Below are positions 25,133 to 35,504 of a stretch of DNA of 64,000 bases, one piece after another. Origin of the DNA: Sphingobium sp. OAS761. Its GTDB lineage: Bacteria > Pseudomonadota > Alphaproteobacteria > Sphingomonadales > Sphingomonadaceae. A model generated the notes under the pieces. That model saw only the letters and a program-made list of their open reading frames with translations, ran no database searches and was not told the origin of the DNA. Both the position numbers and the translations under genes were made by a program. Numbering within the stretch: the first letter of the stretch is position 1; each line of letters starts with the position of its first letter. Location of the stretch: the NCBI RefSeq assembly GCF_024168485.1, contig NZ_JALJVY010000001.1:310001-374000 (forward strand), in the 5' to 3' direction.

Positions 25133-28051
25133 TCATTCTGCGGCCTCGGTCTTCGGCTGGGCCAAAAGGGGGGCGAGGTAATGGCCGGTGAAGCTGCGCG
25201 GCTCCTTGACGACCTGCTCCGGGGTGCCCGTCGCGACGATTTCACCCCCTTTTACCCCACCCTCTGGACCGAGATCGATTATGTAATCTGCGGTCTTGAT
25301 GACATCCAGATTATGCTCGATCACGACCACGCTGTTGCCCTGTTCGACCAGGGCGTGGAGGACTTCGAGCAGTTTGCGGACGTCTTCGAAGTGGAGGCCG
25401 GTGGTGGGCTCGTCCAATATGTAGAGGGTCTGGCCGGTGGCGCGGCGGGAGAGTTCCTTGGCCAGCTTGACGCGCTGGGCTTCGCCGCCGGACAGGGTGG
25501 TGGCCTGCTGGCCGACCTTGATATAGCCCAGGCCCACTTCGGCGAGCATGGCCATCTTGTCGCGGATGGGGGGGACGGCCTTGAAGAATTCCACCGCATC
25601 CTCGACGGTCATGTCGAGCACGTCGGCGATGCTGTGGCCCTTGAACTTCACCTCCAGCGTTTCGCGATTGTAGCGGGCGCCGTGGCACACGTCGCAGGTG
25701 ACATAGACGTCGGGGAGGAAGTGCATCTCTATCTTGAGCACGCCGTCGCCCTGGCAGGCTTCGCAGCGGCCGCCCTTGACGTTGAAGCTGAAGCGGCCGG
25801 GCTTGTAGCCGCGCGCCTGCGCTTCGGGGAGGCCGGCGAACCAGTCGCGGATGTTGGTGAAGGCGCCGGTATAGGTCGCCGGGTTGGAGCGCGGGGTGCG
25901 GCCGATGGGCGACTGGTCGATGTCGATCACCTTGTCGCAATGCTCCAGCCCCGTCACCTTGTCATGCGGGCCGGCGATGATGCGCGCGCCATTGAGCGCA
26001 CGGGCCGACGCGGCGTAGAGCGTGTCGATGGTGAAGCTGGACTTGCCCGATCCACTGACGCCGGTGATGCAGGTGAAGGTGCCCAGCGGGATGGACGCGG
26101 TGACGCCGGTGAGGTTGTTGGCGCGGGCGTTGTGGACGGTGAGCTTCTTGCCCGTGCCTTTGCGGCGCTTGGCCGGCACCTCGATGCGGCGGGTGCCGTT
26201 CAGATAATCGGCGGTGAGGCTGTCCTTGTGCGCGAGGATCTGATCGAGGGTGCCCTGGGCGACGATGGCGCCGCCATGGACGCCCGCGCCCGGCCCCATG
26301 TCGACGATATAGTCGGCGGTGCGGATCGCATCCTCGTCATGCTCCACGACGATGACGGTATTGCCGAGGTCGCGCAGGCGTTTCAGGGTGACGAGCAGCC
26401 GGTCATTGTCACGCTGGTGCAGGCCGATGCTGGGTTCGTCGAGGACGTAGAGGACGCCCGACAGGCCGCTGCCGATCTGGGACGCGAGGCGGATGCGCTG
26501 GGACTCGCCGCCGGACAGGGTGCCGCTGGTGCGGTCGAGGTTGAGATAATCGAGGCCGACATTGTTGAGGAAGCCGAGGCGCTCCACGATTTCCTTGAGG
26601 ATGGCTTTCGCGATCTGGTTCTGCTGGTCGTTGAGATGGGCGGGCAGGCGCTCGAAGAAGCCCAATGCGTCGACCACGGAGCGGCGGGTGGAGACGGAGA
26701 TGTCCTCCATGGCGACCTTGACCGCCAGCGCTTCGGGCTTGAGGCGGGCGCCGTGGCAGGTCTCGCACGGCATGGCGGTCTGGTACTTGCTCAGTTCCTC
26801 GCGCATCCAGGCGCTTTCGGTCTGGAGCAGGCGGCGGTTCAGATTGCCGATGACGCCCTCGAACGGTTTCTTGACCTCGTAGGATTTCTTGCCGTCCTGA
26901 AAGCGCAGGGTGACGGGCTTGCCGCCGGTGCCGTGGAGGATGATGAGCTTCACCTCGCCGGAAAGGTCGGCCCAGGGCGTGTCGAGCGAGAAGCCATATT
27001 CGCGGGCGAGGGAGCCCAGGACCTGCATATAATAGGGGCTGGGCGGGTTGGACTTGGCCCAGGGGACGACGGCGCCCTTCTTGAGGCTGAGCGCTTCGTT
27101 GGGGACGACCAGTTCGGGGTCGAATTCCTGCCGTTCGCCCAGGCCGTCGCAGGCGGGGCAGGCGCCCATCGGGGCGTTGAAGGAGAAGAGGCGCGGTTCG
27201 ATCTCGGGAATGGTGAAGCCGCTGACCGGGCAGGCGAATTTTTCGGAAAAGACGATGCGGTTGGCGGGGATGCCGGCGCCCTTCATCTTCTTGTCGAGGG
27301 AGGCGGCCTCCTCCTCGCGGCCGGGGACGACGCCGTCCGCCAGGTCGACATAGGCGAGGCCGTCGGCGAGCTTGAGCGCCTGTTCGAAGCTGTCGGCAAG
27401 GCGGGTGCCCATGTCGGGCTCCACAGCGAGGCGGTCGACCACGACTTCGATGTCATGCTTGTATTTCTTGTCGAGGGCGGGGGCGTCCTCGATCCCGTAC
27501 ATTTCGCCGTCGATGCGGACGCGGGTGTAGCCCGCCTTCTGCCACTCCGCGAGTTCCTTGCGATACTCCCCCTTGCGGCCGCGCACCACGGGGGCGAGCA
27601 GGTAGAAGCGCGTGCCCTGCGGCAGGAGCATCACGCGGTCGACCATCTGGCTGACCGTCTGGGCGCTGATCGGTTCGCCGGTGACGGGCGAATAGGGGAT
27701 GCCGACGCGCGCCCACAGCAGGCGCATATAGTCGTAGATTTCCGTCACCGTTGCGACGGTGGAGCGCGGATTGCGGCTGGTCGTCTTCTGTTCGATGCTG
27801 ATCGCGGGGCTGAGACCCTCGATATGCTCGACATCGGGCTTCTGCATCATCTCCAGGAACTGGCGCGCATAGGCGGAGAGCGATTCCACATAGCGGCGCT
27901 GCCCCTCGGCATAGATGGTGTCGAAGGCGAGCGAGGATTTGCCCGAACCGGACAGGCCGGTGATGACGACGAGGGAGTCGCGGGGCAGGTCGACGTCGAC
28001 GCCCTTGAGATTATGCTCGCGCGCGCCGCGGACGGAGATGTGGGTCAGCAT
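25133..28051 (-). CDS. uvrA: Excinuclease ABC subunit A
   Basis: This 972-residue ATPase is the damage sensor of nucleotide excision repair. Two ABC modules are visible: Walker [14 protein letters not shown] at the N-terminus and [13 protein letters not shown] near residue 670. The signature motifs are [16 protein letters not shown] and [16 protein letters not shown]. Zinc modules are CPVSGFT/CPACDG and [14 protein letters not shown]. It starts [20 protein letters not shown]. No LexA box was convincing upstream. It is divergent from the restriction-modification gene. Confidence 0.99.
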   Translation of the reverse strand: MLTHISVRGAREHNLKGVDVDLPRDSLVVITGLSGSGKSSLAFDTIYAEGQRRYVESLSAYARQFLEMMQKPDVEHIEGLSPAISIEQKTTSRNPRSTVATVTEIYDYMRLLWARVGIPYSPVTGEPISAQTVSQMVDRVMLLPQGTRFYLLAPVVRGRKGEYRKELAEWQKAGYTRVRIDGEMYGIEDAPALDKKYKHDIEVVVDRLAVEPDMGTRLADSFEQALKLADGLAYVDLADGVVPGREEEAASLDKKMKGAGIPANRIVFSEKFACPVSGFTIPEIEPRLFSFNAPMGACPACDGLGERQEFDPELVVPNEALSLKKGAVVPWAKSNPPSPYYMQVLGSLAREYGFSLDTPWADLSGEVKLIILHGTGGKPVTLRFQDGKKSYEVKKPFEGVIGNLNRRLLQTESAWMREELSKYQTAMPCETCHGARLKPEALAVKVAMEDISVSTRRSVVDALGFFERLPAHLNDQQNQIAKAILKEIVERLGFLNNVGLDYLNLDRTSGTLSGGESQRIRLASQIGSGLSGVLYVLDEPSIGLHQRDNDRLLVTLKRLRDLGNTVIVVEHDEDAIRTADYIVDMGPGAGVHGGAIVAQGTLDQILAHKDSLTADYLNGTRRIEVPAKRRKGTGKKLTVHNARANNLTGVTASIPLGTFTCITGVSGSGKSSFTIDTLYAASARALNGARIIAGPHDKVTGLEHCDKVIDIDQSPIGRTPRSNPATYTGAFTNIRDWFAGLPEAQARGYKPGRFSFNVKGGRCEACQGDGVLKIEMHFLPDVYVTCDVCHGARYNRETLEVKFKGHSIADVLDMTVEDAVEFFKAVPPIRDKMAMLAEVGLGYIKVGQQATTLSGGEAQRVKLAKELSRRATGQTLYILDEPTTGLHFEDVRKLLEVLHALVEQGNSVVVIEHNLDVIKTADYIIDLGPEGGVKGGEIVATGTPEQVVKEPRSFTGHYLAPLLAQPKTEAAE

Positions 28052-28227
28052 TCGCTATGGCTCTGCTTCTGGATGTGGGGAAGGCTCATGGGGTCCGTTC
28101 TACAAATGTTCCGGCGAAGAATCCAGAGGGGAAGATAGGAGCCGAACCGCCCAAATGCGAGAGCGGTTGCAAAAGCGCTTGGCGGTCAAGGCTGTTCCCC
28201 GTTAGCGTCGACGACAGAGGGGTGTTC

Positions 28228-31200
28228 GTGGACATAGAGCAATTCATCGACCGGTGGCGCAGCAACGAGGGCGGAGCCGAGCGTGCCAATTTCCCGCTGT
28301 TCCTGACCGAACTGGCGCAGGTGCTGGGCCTGCCCCAACCCGACCCGGCGGGCGCGACGCACGACCATAATGATTATGTGTTCGAACGGGCGGTGACGTT
28401 CCGCGATGCCGACGGCAAGACCAGCCATGGCCGCATCGACCTCTACAAGCGGGGCTGTTTCGTGCTGGAGGCCAAGCAGAGCCGCGAGCGGGGCGGGGGC
28501 AAGGAAGTGGCGCTGCCGGCGGCGCAGGCCGCGCTGCCCGGCATGGATGCAAGCGGCGCGCGCGGACGGCGCAGCGCCCATCGCGGCTGGGACGTGCTGA
28601 TGCGCAATGCGCGCGAACAGGCGGAGCAATATGCCCGCGCCTTGCCCGCCGACCATATATGGCCGCCCTTCATCCTGGTGTGCGATGTGGGCCATGCCAT
28701 TGAAGTGTTCGCCGATTTTTCGGGGCAGGGCCGCAATTACCGGCAGTTTCCCGACCGGGCGGGGTTCCGCATCTATCTGGACGACCTGACCCGGCCGGAC
28801 ATTCAGGACCGGCTGCGCGCGATCTGGACCGATCCGCACGCGCTGGACCCGGCGAAGCACGCCGCCGAAGTGACGCGCGACATCGCCAAAAGGCTGGCAA
28901 GCGTCAGCAAGCTGCTGGAGGATCGCGGGCACCGGCCCGAACCGGTCGCCCATTTCCTGATGCGCGTGCTGTTCACCATGTTCGCCGAGGACAGCGGCCT
29001 GCTGGCCGAGGGCAGTTTCCTGGACGTGCTGTCCGACGCCCGCAACAATCCCGACAGTTTCGCGCCGATGCTGGAAGAATTGTGGCGCACGATGGACACG
29101 GGCGGATTTTCCACGACGCTGCGCAAGGCCGTGCGCAAATTCAACGGCGGGCTGTTCGCGGATGTGAGCGCGATCCCGCTGCACAGGGAAGAGATTGGCG
29201 AGCTGTACGAAGCGGCCAAGCATGTTTGGACCGATGTCGAGCCGGCGATTTTCGGCACGCTGCTGGAACAGGCGCTGGACAAGGAGGAGCGCAAGCGGCT
29301 GGGCGCGCATTATACGCCGCGCGCCTATGTCGAGCGGCTGGTCGATGCAACGGTCATCCAGCCGTTGAAGGCGGAATGGGAAGGCGCGGTGCTGGGCACG
29401 GTGGAGCGTGAGCGGGAGGATGACCCGCAGGCGGCGATCCGCGCGGTGCATGATTTCCACGTCAAGCTGGCGCAGACGCGGGTGCTGGACCCGGCCTGCG
29501 GCACCGGCAATTTCCTGTATGTCGCGCTGGAACTGATGAAGCGGCTGGAAGGCGATGTGCTGGAAGTGCTGGCCGATCTGGGCGGGCAGGAGGCGTTGGC
29601 GCTGGAGACGGACACGGTGCATCCGCGCAATTTCCTGGGGATGGAGCTGAACCCGCGCGCCGCCGCCATTGCCGAACTGGTGCTGTGGCTGGGCTATCTG
29701 CAATGGCAGATGCGCAACAAGGCGACGATCAGCGACCCGGTGCTGGAGAAATTGTCCAACATCACCGCCATGGATGCGGTGCTGAGGCATGATCCCGAAC
29801 GGCCAAAAGCGGACGGGACCGGCACCGAATTGCCCAATGCGCGGCGGCCCGAATGGCCGGAGGCGGATTATATCGTCGGCAATCCGCCCTTTATCGGCGG
29901 CAAGGACATCAGGTCACGTCTGGGCGATGCCTATGCCATCGCGCTGTGGAAGGCGAACCCCAAGATCAACAAGTCGGCCGATTTCGTGATGTATTGGTGG
30001 GACCGGGCGGCGGAGATGCTGGTGCGCAAGGGCACGCGGCTCAAGCGCTTCGGCTTCGTCACCACCAATTCGATTACGCAGGAGTTCAGCCGCCGGGTCA
30101 TCGCGAAGCGAATGGAGGGGCGGCCGCTGGTCAGCCTGTTGATGGCGATTCCCGATCATCCGTGGACCAAGGCGACGCGCGATGCGGCGGCGGTGCGGAT
30201 CGCCATGACCGTAGTGCAGGCGGGCAAGAGCGACGGGACGCTGCTGGAGGTGGTGTCGGAGAGAGGGCTGGACAGCGATGCGCCAATCATTGAACTGACG
30301 TCTGTCCCGGGCACAATTAATGCTGATCTGACCGTGGGAGCTAATCTATCTGCCACCGTCCCGCTCCTTTCGAACGAATGGCTGGCATCCCGTGGAGTGG
30401 CACCGCACGGTAAGGGCTTTGTCATTCGGGCAGTTGAGGTATCGGCGCTTGGCTTGGGCCAACGTGTGGACGCTGACATCAGGCTCCGCCAGTTCAGAAA
30501 CGGGCGCGATCTAATGGCGCGCCCACGAGACGCTTGGGTTATCGATTTGGATGGTTTGTCCGAAAAAGACGTGCGTCGTGAGTATCCTGAAATCTATCAG
30601 CACTTGCTGGTGACGGTGAAGCCGGAACGTGAAAACAACAATGAACCATATAGGAGGGAAAATTGGTGGCTTTTCGGTCGCAAAAATACAGATCTCCGGG
30701 GGTTTTTGGCTAACATTGGCCGTTATATAGCAACCGCAGAAACTACAAAGTTTAGGATTTTCCAGTTTCTGGATAACGAAATATTGCCAGATAACACATT
30801 GGTGGCAATCGGGTTAGATCGTTCCGATATTTTGGGTGTTCTTTCTTCGCAAGTTCATACGACATGGGCTACAAATGCTGGTGGGTGGCTAGGGTTTGGA
30901 AACGATCCAAGATACTCTAAGACTCTCACCTTCGACCCCTTCCCCTTCCCCGACGCCACGCCTGACCAGCGCAGGATCATCGGCGACCTTGCCGAGGAAC
31001 TGGACGCCACGCGCAAGGCGGTGCTCGCCGAGCAGTACGACCTTACCCTGACCGGGCTCTACAATCTGCGCGAGAAGCTGGTGAAGGGGGAGGCGTTCAG
31101 CGAGGCCGAGCAGGACCAGCGCCGCCGGGGGCGGGTGGACATCATTCACGAGCTTCATTGCCGGATCGACGATGCGGTGGCGGATGCCTATGGCTGGCCA

Positions 31201-31608
31201 CGTGACCTGAGCGACGAGCAGATCGTCGAACGGCTGGTGGCGCTGAACGCGCAGCGCCATACCGAGGAGCAGCAGGGCAAGGTGCGCTGGCTGCGGCCGG
31301 ACTATCAGATTCCCAGGGCGGGCCTGACGCAATTGCCGGTGCGCAAGGACACGCCCGAGCAGATCGAGGGGCTGTTGCCCGAGGCGAAGGCGAAGAAGCC
31401 GACCTTCCCCCGCGACGCCATCGGCCAGACGGCGGCGGTGCTGGATGCGCTGCGCGGCGGGGCGGTGATGACGGCGGAGGAGATCGCCGTCCGCCACAGC
31501 CAGGGACGCAAGGTCGAGCGGCGCATCGCGGCAACGCTGGAGGCGCTGGTGCGGCTGGGCCATGTCGCAGCGCAGGATGGCGGATACCGGCTGCGCAAGG
31601 CGGCGTGA
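28228..31608 (+). CDS. MmeI-like fused restriction-modification enzyme (Type IIL-like)
   Basis: The 1,126-residue product starts at GTG 28228 (VDIEQFIDRWRSNEGGAERA) behind AGAGGGG. The N-terminal nuclease-type region has a PD-ExK pattern (GRIDLYKRGCFVLEAKQSR). The helical spacer is followed by the Mtase domain with DPACGTGNFLY (SAM binding) and NPPF (NPPFIGGKDI, adenine-N6 catalytic). The target recognition region at residues 687-905 is clearly AT-richer (30290-30945) than both flanks. The C-terminal part returns to high GC. Such enzymes cut and methylate one strand; the recognition sequence cannot be predicted here. Confidence 0.9.
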   Translation: MDIEQFIDRWRSNEGGAERANFPLFLTELAQVLGLPQPDPAGATHDHNDYVFERAVTFRDADGKTSHGRIDLYKRGCFVLEAKQSRERGGGKEVALPAAQAALPGMDASGARGRRSAHRGWDVLMRNAREQAEQYARALPADHIWPPFILVCDVGHAIEVFADFSGQGRNYRQFPDRAGFRIYLDDLTRPDIQDRLRAIWTDPHALDPAKHAAEVTRDIAKRLASVSKLLEDRGHRPEPVAHFLMRVLFTMFAEDSGLLAEGSFLDVLSDARNNPDSFAPMLEELWRTMDTGGFSTTLRKAVRKFNGGLFADVSAIPLHREEIGELYEAAKHVWTDVEPAIFGTLLEQALDKEERKRLGAHYTPRAYVERLVDATVIQPLKAEWEGAVLGTVEREREDDPQAAIRAVHDFHVKLAQTRVLDPACGTGNFLYVALELMKRLEGDVLEVLADLGGQEALALETDTVHPRNFLGMELNPRAAAIAELVLWLGYLQWQMRNKATISDPVLEKLSNITAMDAVLRHDPERPKADGTGTELPNARRPEWPEADYIVGNPPFIGGKDIRSRLGDAYAIALWKANPKINKSADFVMYWWDRAAEMLVRKGTRLKRFGFVTTNSITQEFSRRVIAKRMEGRPLVSLLMAIPDHPWTKATRDAAAVRIAMTVVQAGKSDGTLLEVVSERGLDSDAPIIELTSVPGTINADLTVGANLSATVPLLSNEWLASRGVAPHGKGFVIRAVEVSALGLGQRVDADIRLRQFRNGRDLMARPRDAWVIDLDGLSEKDVRREYPEIYQHLLVTVKPERENNNEPYRRENWWLFGRKNTDLRGFLANIGRYIATAETTKFRIFQFLDNEILPDNTLVAIGLDRSDILGVLSSQVHTTWATNAGGWLGFGNDPRYSKTLTFDPFPFPDATPDQRRIIGDLAEELDATRKAVLAEQYDLTLTGLYNLREKLVKGEAFSEAEQDQRRRGRVDIIHELHCRIDDAVADAYGWPRDLSDEQIVERLVALNAQRHTEEQQGKVRWLRPDYQIPRAGLTQLPVRKDTPEQIEGLLPEAKAKKPTFPRDAIGQTAAVLDALRGGAVMTAEEIAVRHSQGRKVERRIAATLEALVRLGHVAAQDGGYRLRKAA

Positions 31609-31618
31609 GGAGACAGGC

Positions 31619-32488
31619 ATGAGCGGGACATTGCCGAAATATGATGCGCTGATGCATCCGACCTTGCAGGCGCTGGCGGCATTGGGCGGTTCCGCTTCGG
31701 TCGAAGAGATACGCGGCTGGCTGGTGGACCATCTGCCGTTGAGCGAGGCGCAGATGGAGGCGACGCACGAAAAAAGCGGCAGCCTGATCATGCCGCACCG
31801 CATGGCATGGGCGCGCAGCTATCTGAAGATCGCAGGCATGGTATCAAGCGGCGGCAAGGCGATCTGGGTACTGACCGACGCGGGGCGTCATGCCTTGGCG
31901 CGGCCGGATGCGACGCTGCGTGCCGAGGTCCGCAAGCTGGTTGCAGCCCATGCAGCGCTGCGTCGTGCGGAGGCCGCCGCCGGTGACGCAAACGATCCCG
32001 ACGACACAGCCAGCGCAGATCAGGCCGAATGGACGGACACGCTGCTCGCGACGTTGAAGGCCATGCCGCCCGACGGGTTCGAGCGGCTGGCGCAGCGGTT
32101 GTTGCGGGAGAGCGGCTTTGTGCGCGTCGAAGTGACGGGCAAGTCGGGCGACGGCGGGATCGACGGGTCGGGCGTGCTGCGCATGAACCTGATCAGTTTC
32201 CAGGTGCTGTTCCAGTGCAAGCGCTATGCGGGGTCCGTGCCGTCGTCCACCGTGCGCGATTTTCGCGGGGCGATGCAGGGGCGGGCGGACAAGGGGCTGA
32301 TCATCACCACCGGCAGCTTCACCGCCGAAGCGCGCAAGGAAGCGACGCGCGACGGGGCACCGGCAATCGACCTGATCGACGGGGAGGCTTTGTGCGAATT
32401 GCTGCGCGAGCGGCAACTGGGCGTGCGGGTGCGGCAGGTGGTGCGCGAGGAGGTGGAGGTGCTGCCGGCTTTCTTCGACGACATCTGA
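31619..32488 (+). CDS. mrr: Mrr-type restriction endonuclease
   Basis: This 289-residue protein has an N-terminal Mrr_N winged-helix domain (MSGTLPKYDALMHPTLQALA, then AWARSYLKIAGMV, WVLTDAGRHAL) and a C-terminal Mrr catalytic domain. The catalytic D-(x)n-QxK pattern is seen in GDGGIDGSGVL and FQCKRY. GAGGAG precedes the start, ten bases after the MmeI-like gene. Mrr proteins usually cut methylated DNA, so its pairing with an adenine methyltransferase gene is notable. Confidence 0.94.
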   Translation: MSGTLPKYDALMHPTLQALAALGGSASVEEIRGWLVDHLPLSEAQMEATHEKSGSLIMPHRMAWARSYLKIAGMVSSGGKAIWVLTDAGRHALARPDATLRAEVRKLVAAHAALRRAEAAAGDANDPDDTASADQAEWTDTLLATLKAMPPDGFERLAQRLLRESGFVRVEVTGKSGDGGIDGSGVLRMNLISFQVLFQCKRYAGSVPSSTVRDFRGAMQGRADKGLIITTGSFTAEARKEATRDGAPAIDLIDGEALCELLRERQLGVRVRQVVREEVEVLPAFFDDI

Positions 32489-32611
32489 ATTCCCGATTTT
32501 GCATCCTGCCGCACGCCCAAAGGCGATAGGGGCTTGCGCTCGCCCCGCTTTCCGGCAGGATGACGGCCGGGTCGCTCCTTCCAATCACGGATTCGATGGA
32601 GTGTCGTTCGC

Positions 32612-35404
32612 ATGCTGATCAAGCCTCTGGGCCCGGCCGCGCCCTTTTCCGGTCCGTCGCCGACGTTCGCCATATTGGCCAATGGCGATTATGCGTTCGT
32701 GTGGACCGGGGACTATCCGTCCGACAGCGACGGCAGCGACGTCGGCGTGCGCGCGCAGATATTCGGCGCGGACGGCACGGCGCGCGGCCCCGCATTCTGG
32801 GTGAACAGCACCACCGAAGGCTATCAGGTGGCATGGGGCGTGGATGCGCTGGCGAACGGCGGCTTTGTCGTGAGCTGGCGCGGGGCGTCGCCGCAGGATT
32901 ATTATGGCGAAACCCAATATGCGCGGATATTCGACGCGGCGGGGAAGGCCGTCAGCCCCGAAATTCCGCTGGGCGATACATTCTATTATGCCGAGGACAG
33001 CACGATCCTGGCTCTGCCGGACGGCGGTTTCCTGTCGGCCTGGCATGAAGGGGATTTCGGCACGACATTTCATCTGCAACGGCACGATGCCGATGGCAAT
33101 GTGGTTGCGCAGAACGACTATTTCGTGGGCGATTATCACTTCACGTCGATCCCGGAGGTGACGCTGCTGAGCGACGGGCGCTTTGTGGTGACATGGTCCG
33201 ACCTGCTGCTGCTTTACGATTTCCGGTCGGAGATGATCGCCGGGCAGATTTTCGACGCGACGCTGAAACCCGTCGGCGAGACCTTCACCATCACCGGCGA
33301 CGAGCGTGCCGCGTTGCCGCATAGCGTCGCCACCGACGATGGCGGTTTCCTGGCGGTGTGGGACGAAGGCATAATCGCGCGGGGCCGGTTGTTCGACGCA
33401 CAGGGCGTGGCCATCGGCTATGATTTCGTGATCGCGCGCGACAATCCGGTCGGGCTGAGCGTCGAGGCGCTGGACTGGGGGTATCTGGTGCAATGGCGCA
33501 CGGCGGGCACGCAGGCGGGGCAGCCGAGCTGGACGACGTCGCTGCTGATGCTGGACAGCGCCGGGCAGCCGGTCGCCGATGCGGTGGTGACCGCCGGCAC
33601 GGGACGATATGAGATGCTGGCGGACGGATCGCTGGCCTATTTTTCCGAAGGCACGCGCCAGTACTTCGCGCTGCCGGTGGCGGGGACGGCGGGGGCCGAC
33701 ACCTTGATCGCCGACGATAGCGGGCAGGTGCTGCTGGGGCTGGGCGGCGACGACACGCTGACCGGCGGCGACGGGGACGACAGCCTGCATGGCGGCGACG
33801 GTGCGGACCGGATGGCCGGCGGAATTGGCGACGACAGCTATTATGTCGACGACGGGGACATCGTGACCGAGCGGCCGGGCGAGGGCACGGACACCGTCTA
33901 TGCCGTCTATGGCGGGACGCTGTCCGACAATGTGGAGAATCTGGTCTTTCTGGGCGGGGAGGTCTCTCCGGGGCCGGGCAGCGGCCGGGGCAACGCGTCG
34001 GACAATGTGCTGGACGCGTCGCTGGCCGAGCCCATTCCCTTTCCGCGCCAGGCGCCGGTCATCTACCTGTATGGCGAGGGGGGCAACGACACGCTGATCG
34101 GGTCGGACCGCAATCTGGACGTGCTGGACGGCGGCACCGGCGCCGACATCATGATGGGGGGCGCGGGCGCCGATACCTATTATGTCGACAATGCCGGCGA
34201 CCGGGTGATCGAGGGCAATAGCGACGACAGCGCGCGCTATTACACCACCGTCTATAGCGACGGGCGGGTGGAAAAGACCTATTATACCGTGGCGGGCGAC
34301 CTGGTGATCGCGACGATCGACTACAGCCTGCCCGCCTTCGTCGAGCGGCTGAGCCTGGGCGGGTCCGGCGGGCTGAACGGCACGGGCAACAAATGGGCCA
34401 ACATCCTGACCGGCAACGACGCGGCCAACCGGCTGGACGGCGCGGGCGGGGCGGACGCGATCTACGGGCAGGGGGGCAATGACCTGCTGATCGGCGGCGC
34501 GGGCGACGACGAACTATATGGCGGCACGGGCGACGACCGGCTGAGCCCGGGTGCGGGCAACAACCTGGTCGACGGCGGGGCAGGCAGCGACACGCTGGTG
34601 ATGGCGGGCAAGGCGGCAAGCTACGGCTTCATCGCCAACGCCACGACCGGGGTGCTGATCGGCGCCGAGGGCATGGTGCGCTTCACCAATGTGGAAGCGG
34701 TGCAGTTCAGCGACGGCACGATGGCGGTGGCCGACCTGTCGGCATCGCTGGGCGGGTTCGACGCGCTGCGCTACGTCGCGGGACAGAAGGACCTGATTGC
34801 CGGCATCGGGCCGGATGCGGCGGCGGCGACCAGCCATTATCTGAACCATGGCATCGACGAGGGGCGCGACGTGACCCGGTTCGCGCCGTTGCAATATGTG
34901 GCGGGCCATGCCGACCTGCGCGCGGGGATCGGGGCGGACGCGGCGGCGGGGACGCGGCATTATCTGCAATATGGCGCGGCCGAGGGGCGCAGCGACGCGC
35001 GGTTCGACGGGCTGCAATATGCGGCGAGCTATGGCGACCTGTCGGCCGTGTTCCGCACCGATGCGGAGGCGGCGGCGCGGCACTATATCCAGTATGGCGC
35101 CAAGGAGGGGCGGTCCGCCGACGCGTTCGACGGGCTGCGCTATGTGGCGTCCAACCCGGACCTGATCCTGGCATTGGGCGATGACGACGACGCGGCGGCG
35201 GCGCACTATATCCAGTTCGGGCGGGGCGAGCATCGCGCGACGGCGAGTTTCGACGCGCTGGCCTATGCGGCGGCGAACCCCGACCTGGCGCGGGCGTTCG
35301 GGTCGGACGTCGCCAAACTGACCGAACATTATGTCGATTACGGCTATTTCGAGCATCGCAGCACCGGCTTTGCGCCCGCGCCCGAACCGGTGGTGGCGGG
35401 CTGA
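32612..35404 (+). CDS. RTX-type calcium-binding secreted protein with C-terminal repeats
   Basis: The 930-residue product lacks an N-terminal signal, as expected for Type I secretion. Residues 1-345 hold about six beta-propeller-like repeats (LANGGFVVSW, LSDGRFVVTW, DDGGFLAVWDEG). Residues 365-700 contain three GGxGxDxxx nonapeptide blocks (GGDDTLTGGDGDDSLHGGDG, then GGNDLLIGGAGDDELYGGTG). Residues 716-925 hold five about 46-residue repeats of the type FDALRYVA-xx-DL-xx-HYxxYGxxEGR. RTX proteins bind calcium outside the cell and may be enzymes, adhesins or surface layers; no catalytic domain is obvious. Confidence 0.85.
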   Translation: MLIKPLGPAAPFSGPSPTFAILANGDYAFVWTGDYPSDSDGSDVGVRAQIFGADGTARGPAFWVNSTTEGYQVAWGVDALANGGFVVSWRGASPQDYYGETQYARIFDAAGKAVSPEIPLGDTFYYAEDSTILALPDGGFLSAWHEGDFGTTFHLQRHDADGNVVAQNDYFVGDYHFTSIPEVTLLSDGRFVVTWSDLLLLYDFRSEMIAGQIFDATLKPVGETFTITGDERAALPHSVATDDGGFLAVWDEGIIARGRLFDAQGVAIGYDFVIARDNPVGLSVEALDWGYLVQWRTAGTQAGQPSWTTSLLMLDSAGQPVADAVVTAGTGRYEMLADGSLAYFSEGTRQYFALPVAGTAGADTLIADDSGQVLLGLGGDDTLTGGDGDDSLHGGDGADRMAGGIGDDSYYVDDGDIVTERPGEGTDTVYAVYGGTLSDNVENLVFLGGEVSPGPGSGRGNASDNVLDASLAEPIPFPRQAPVIYLYGEGGNDTLIGSDRNLDVLDGGTGADIMMGGAGADTYYVDNAGDRVIEGNSDDSARYYTTVYSDGRVEKTYYTVAGDLVIATIDYSLPAFVERLSLGGSGGLNGTGNKWANILTGNDAANRLDGAGGADAIYGQGGNDLLIGGAGDDELYGGTGDDRLSPGAGNNLVDGGAGSDTLVMAGKAASYGFIANATTGVLIGAEGMVRFTNVEAVQFSDGTMAVADLSASLGGFDALRYVAGQKDLIAGIGPDAAAATSHYLNHGIDEGRDVTRFAPLQYVAGHADLRAGIGADAAAGTRHYLQYGAAEGRSDARFDGLQYAASYGDLSAVFRTDAEAAARHYIQYGAKEGRSADAFDGLRYVASNPDLILALGDDDDAAAAHYIQFGRGEHRATASFDALAYAAANPDLARAFGSDVAKLTEHYVDYGYFEHRSTGFAPAPEPVVAG

Positions 35405-35504
35405 CCCGCGCACTGGACCTGCGATGAACGACATGGCCACGGATCATTCAGGGCCGATCAGGCATTTAGGCGCAGATCGAAGGGGGAAGTGAAGGAGATG
35501 TGCC

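Noticed and set aside
25118..28138. Open frame of about 1,000 codons on the plus strand opposite uvrA
   Set aside because: It is a mirror of the strongly conserved uvrA in GC-rich DNA; composition (Gly/Asp/Val/Leu-rich, no domains) is typical of an antisense artefact.
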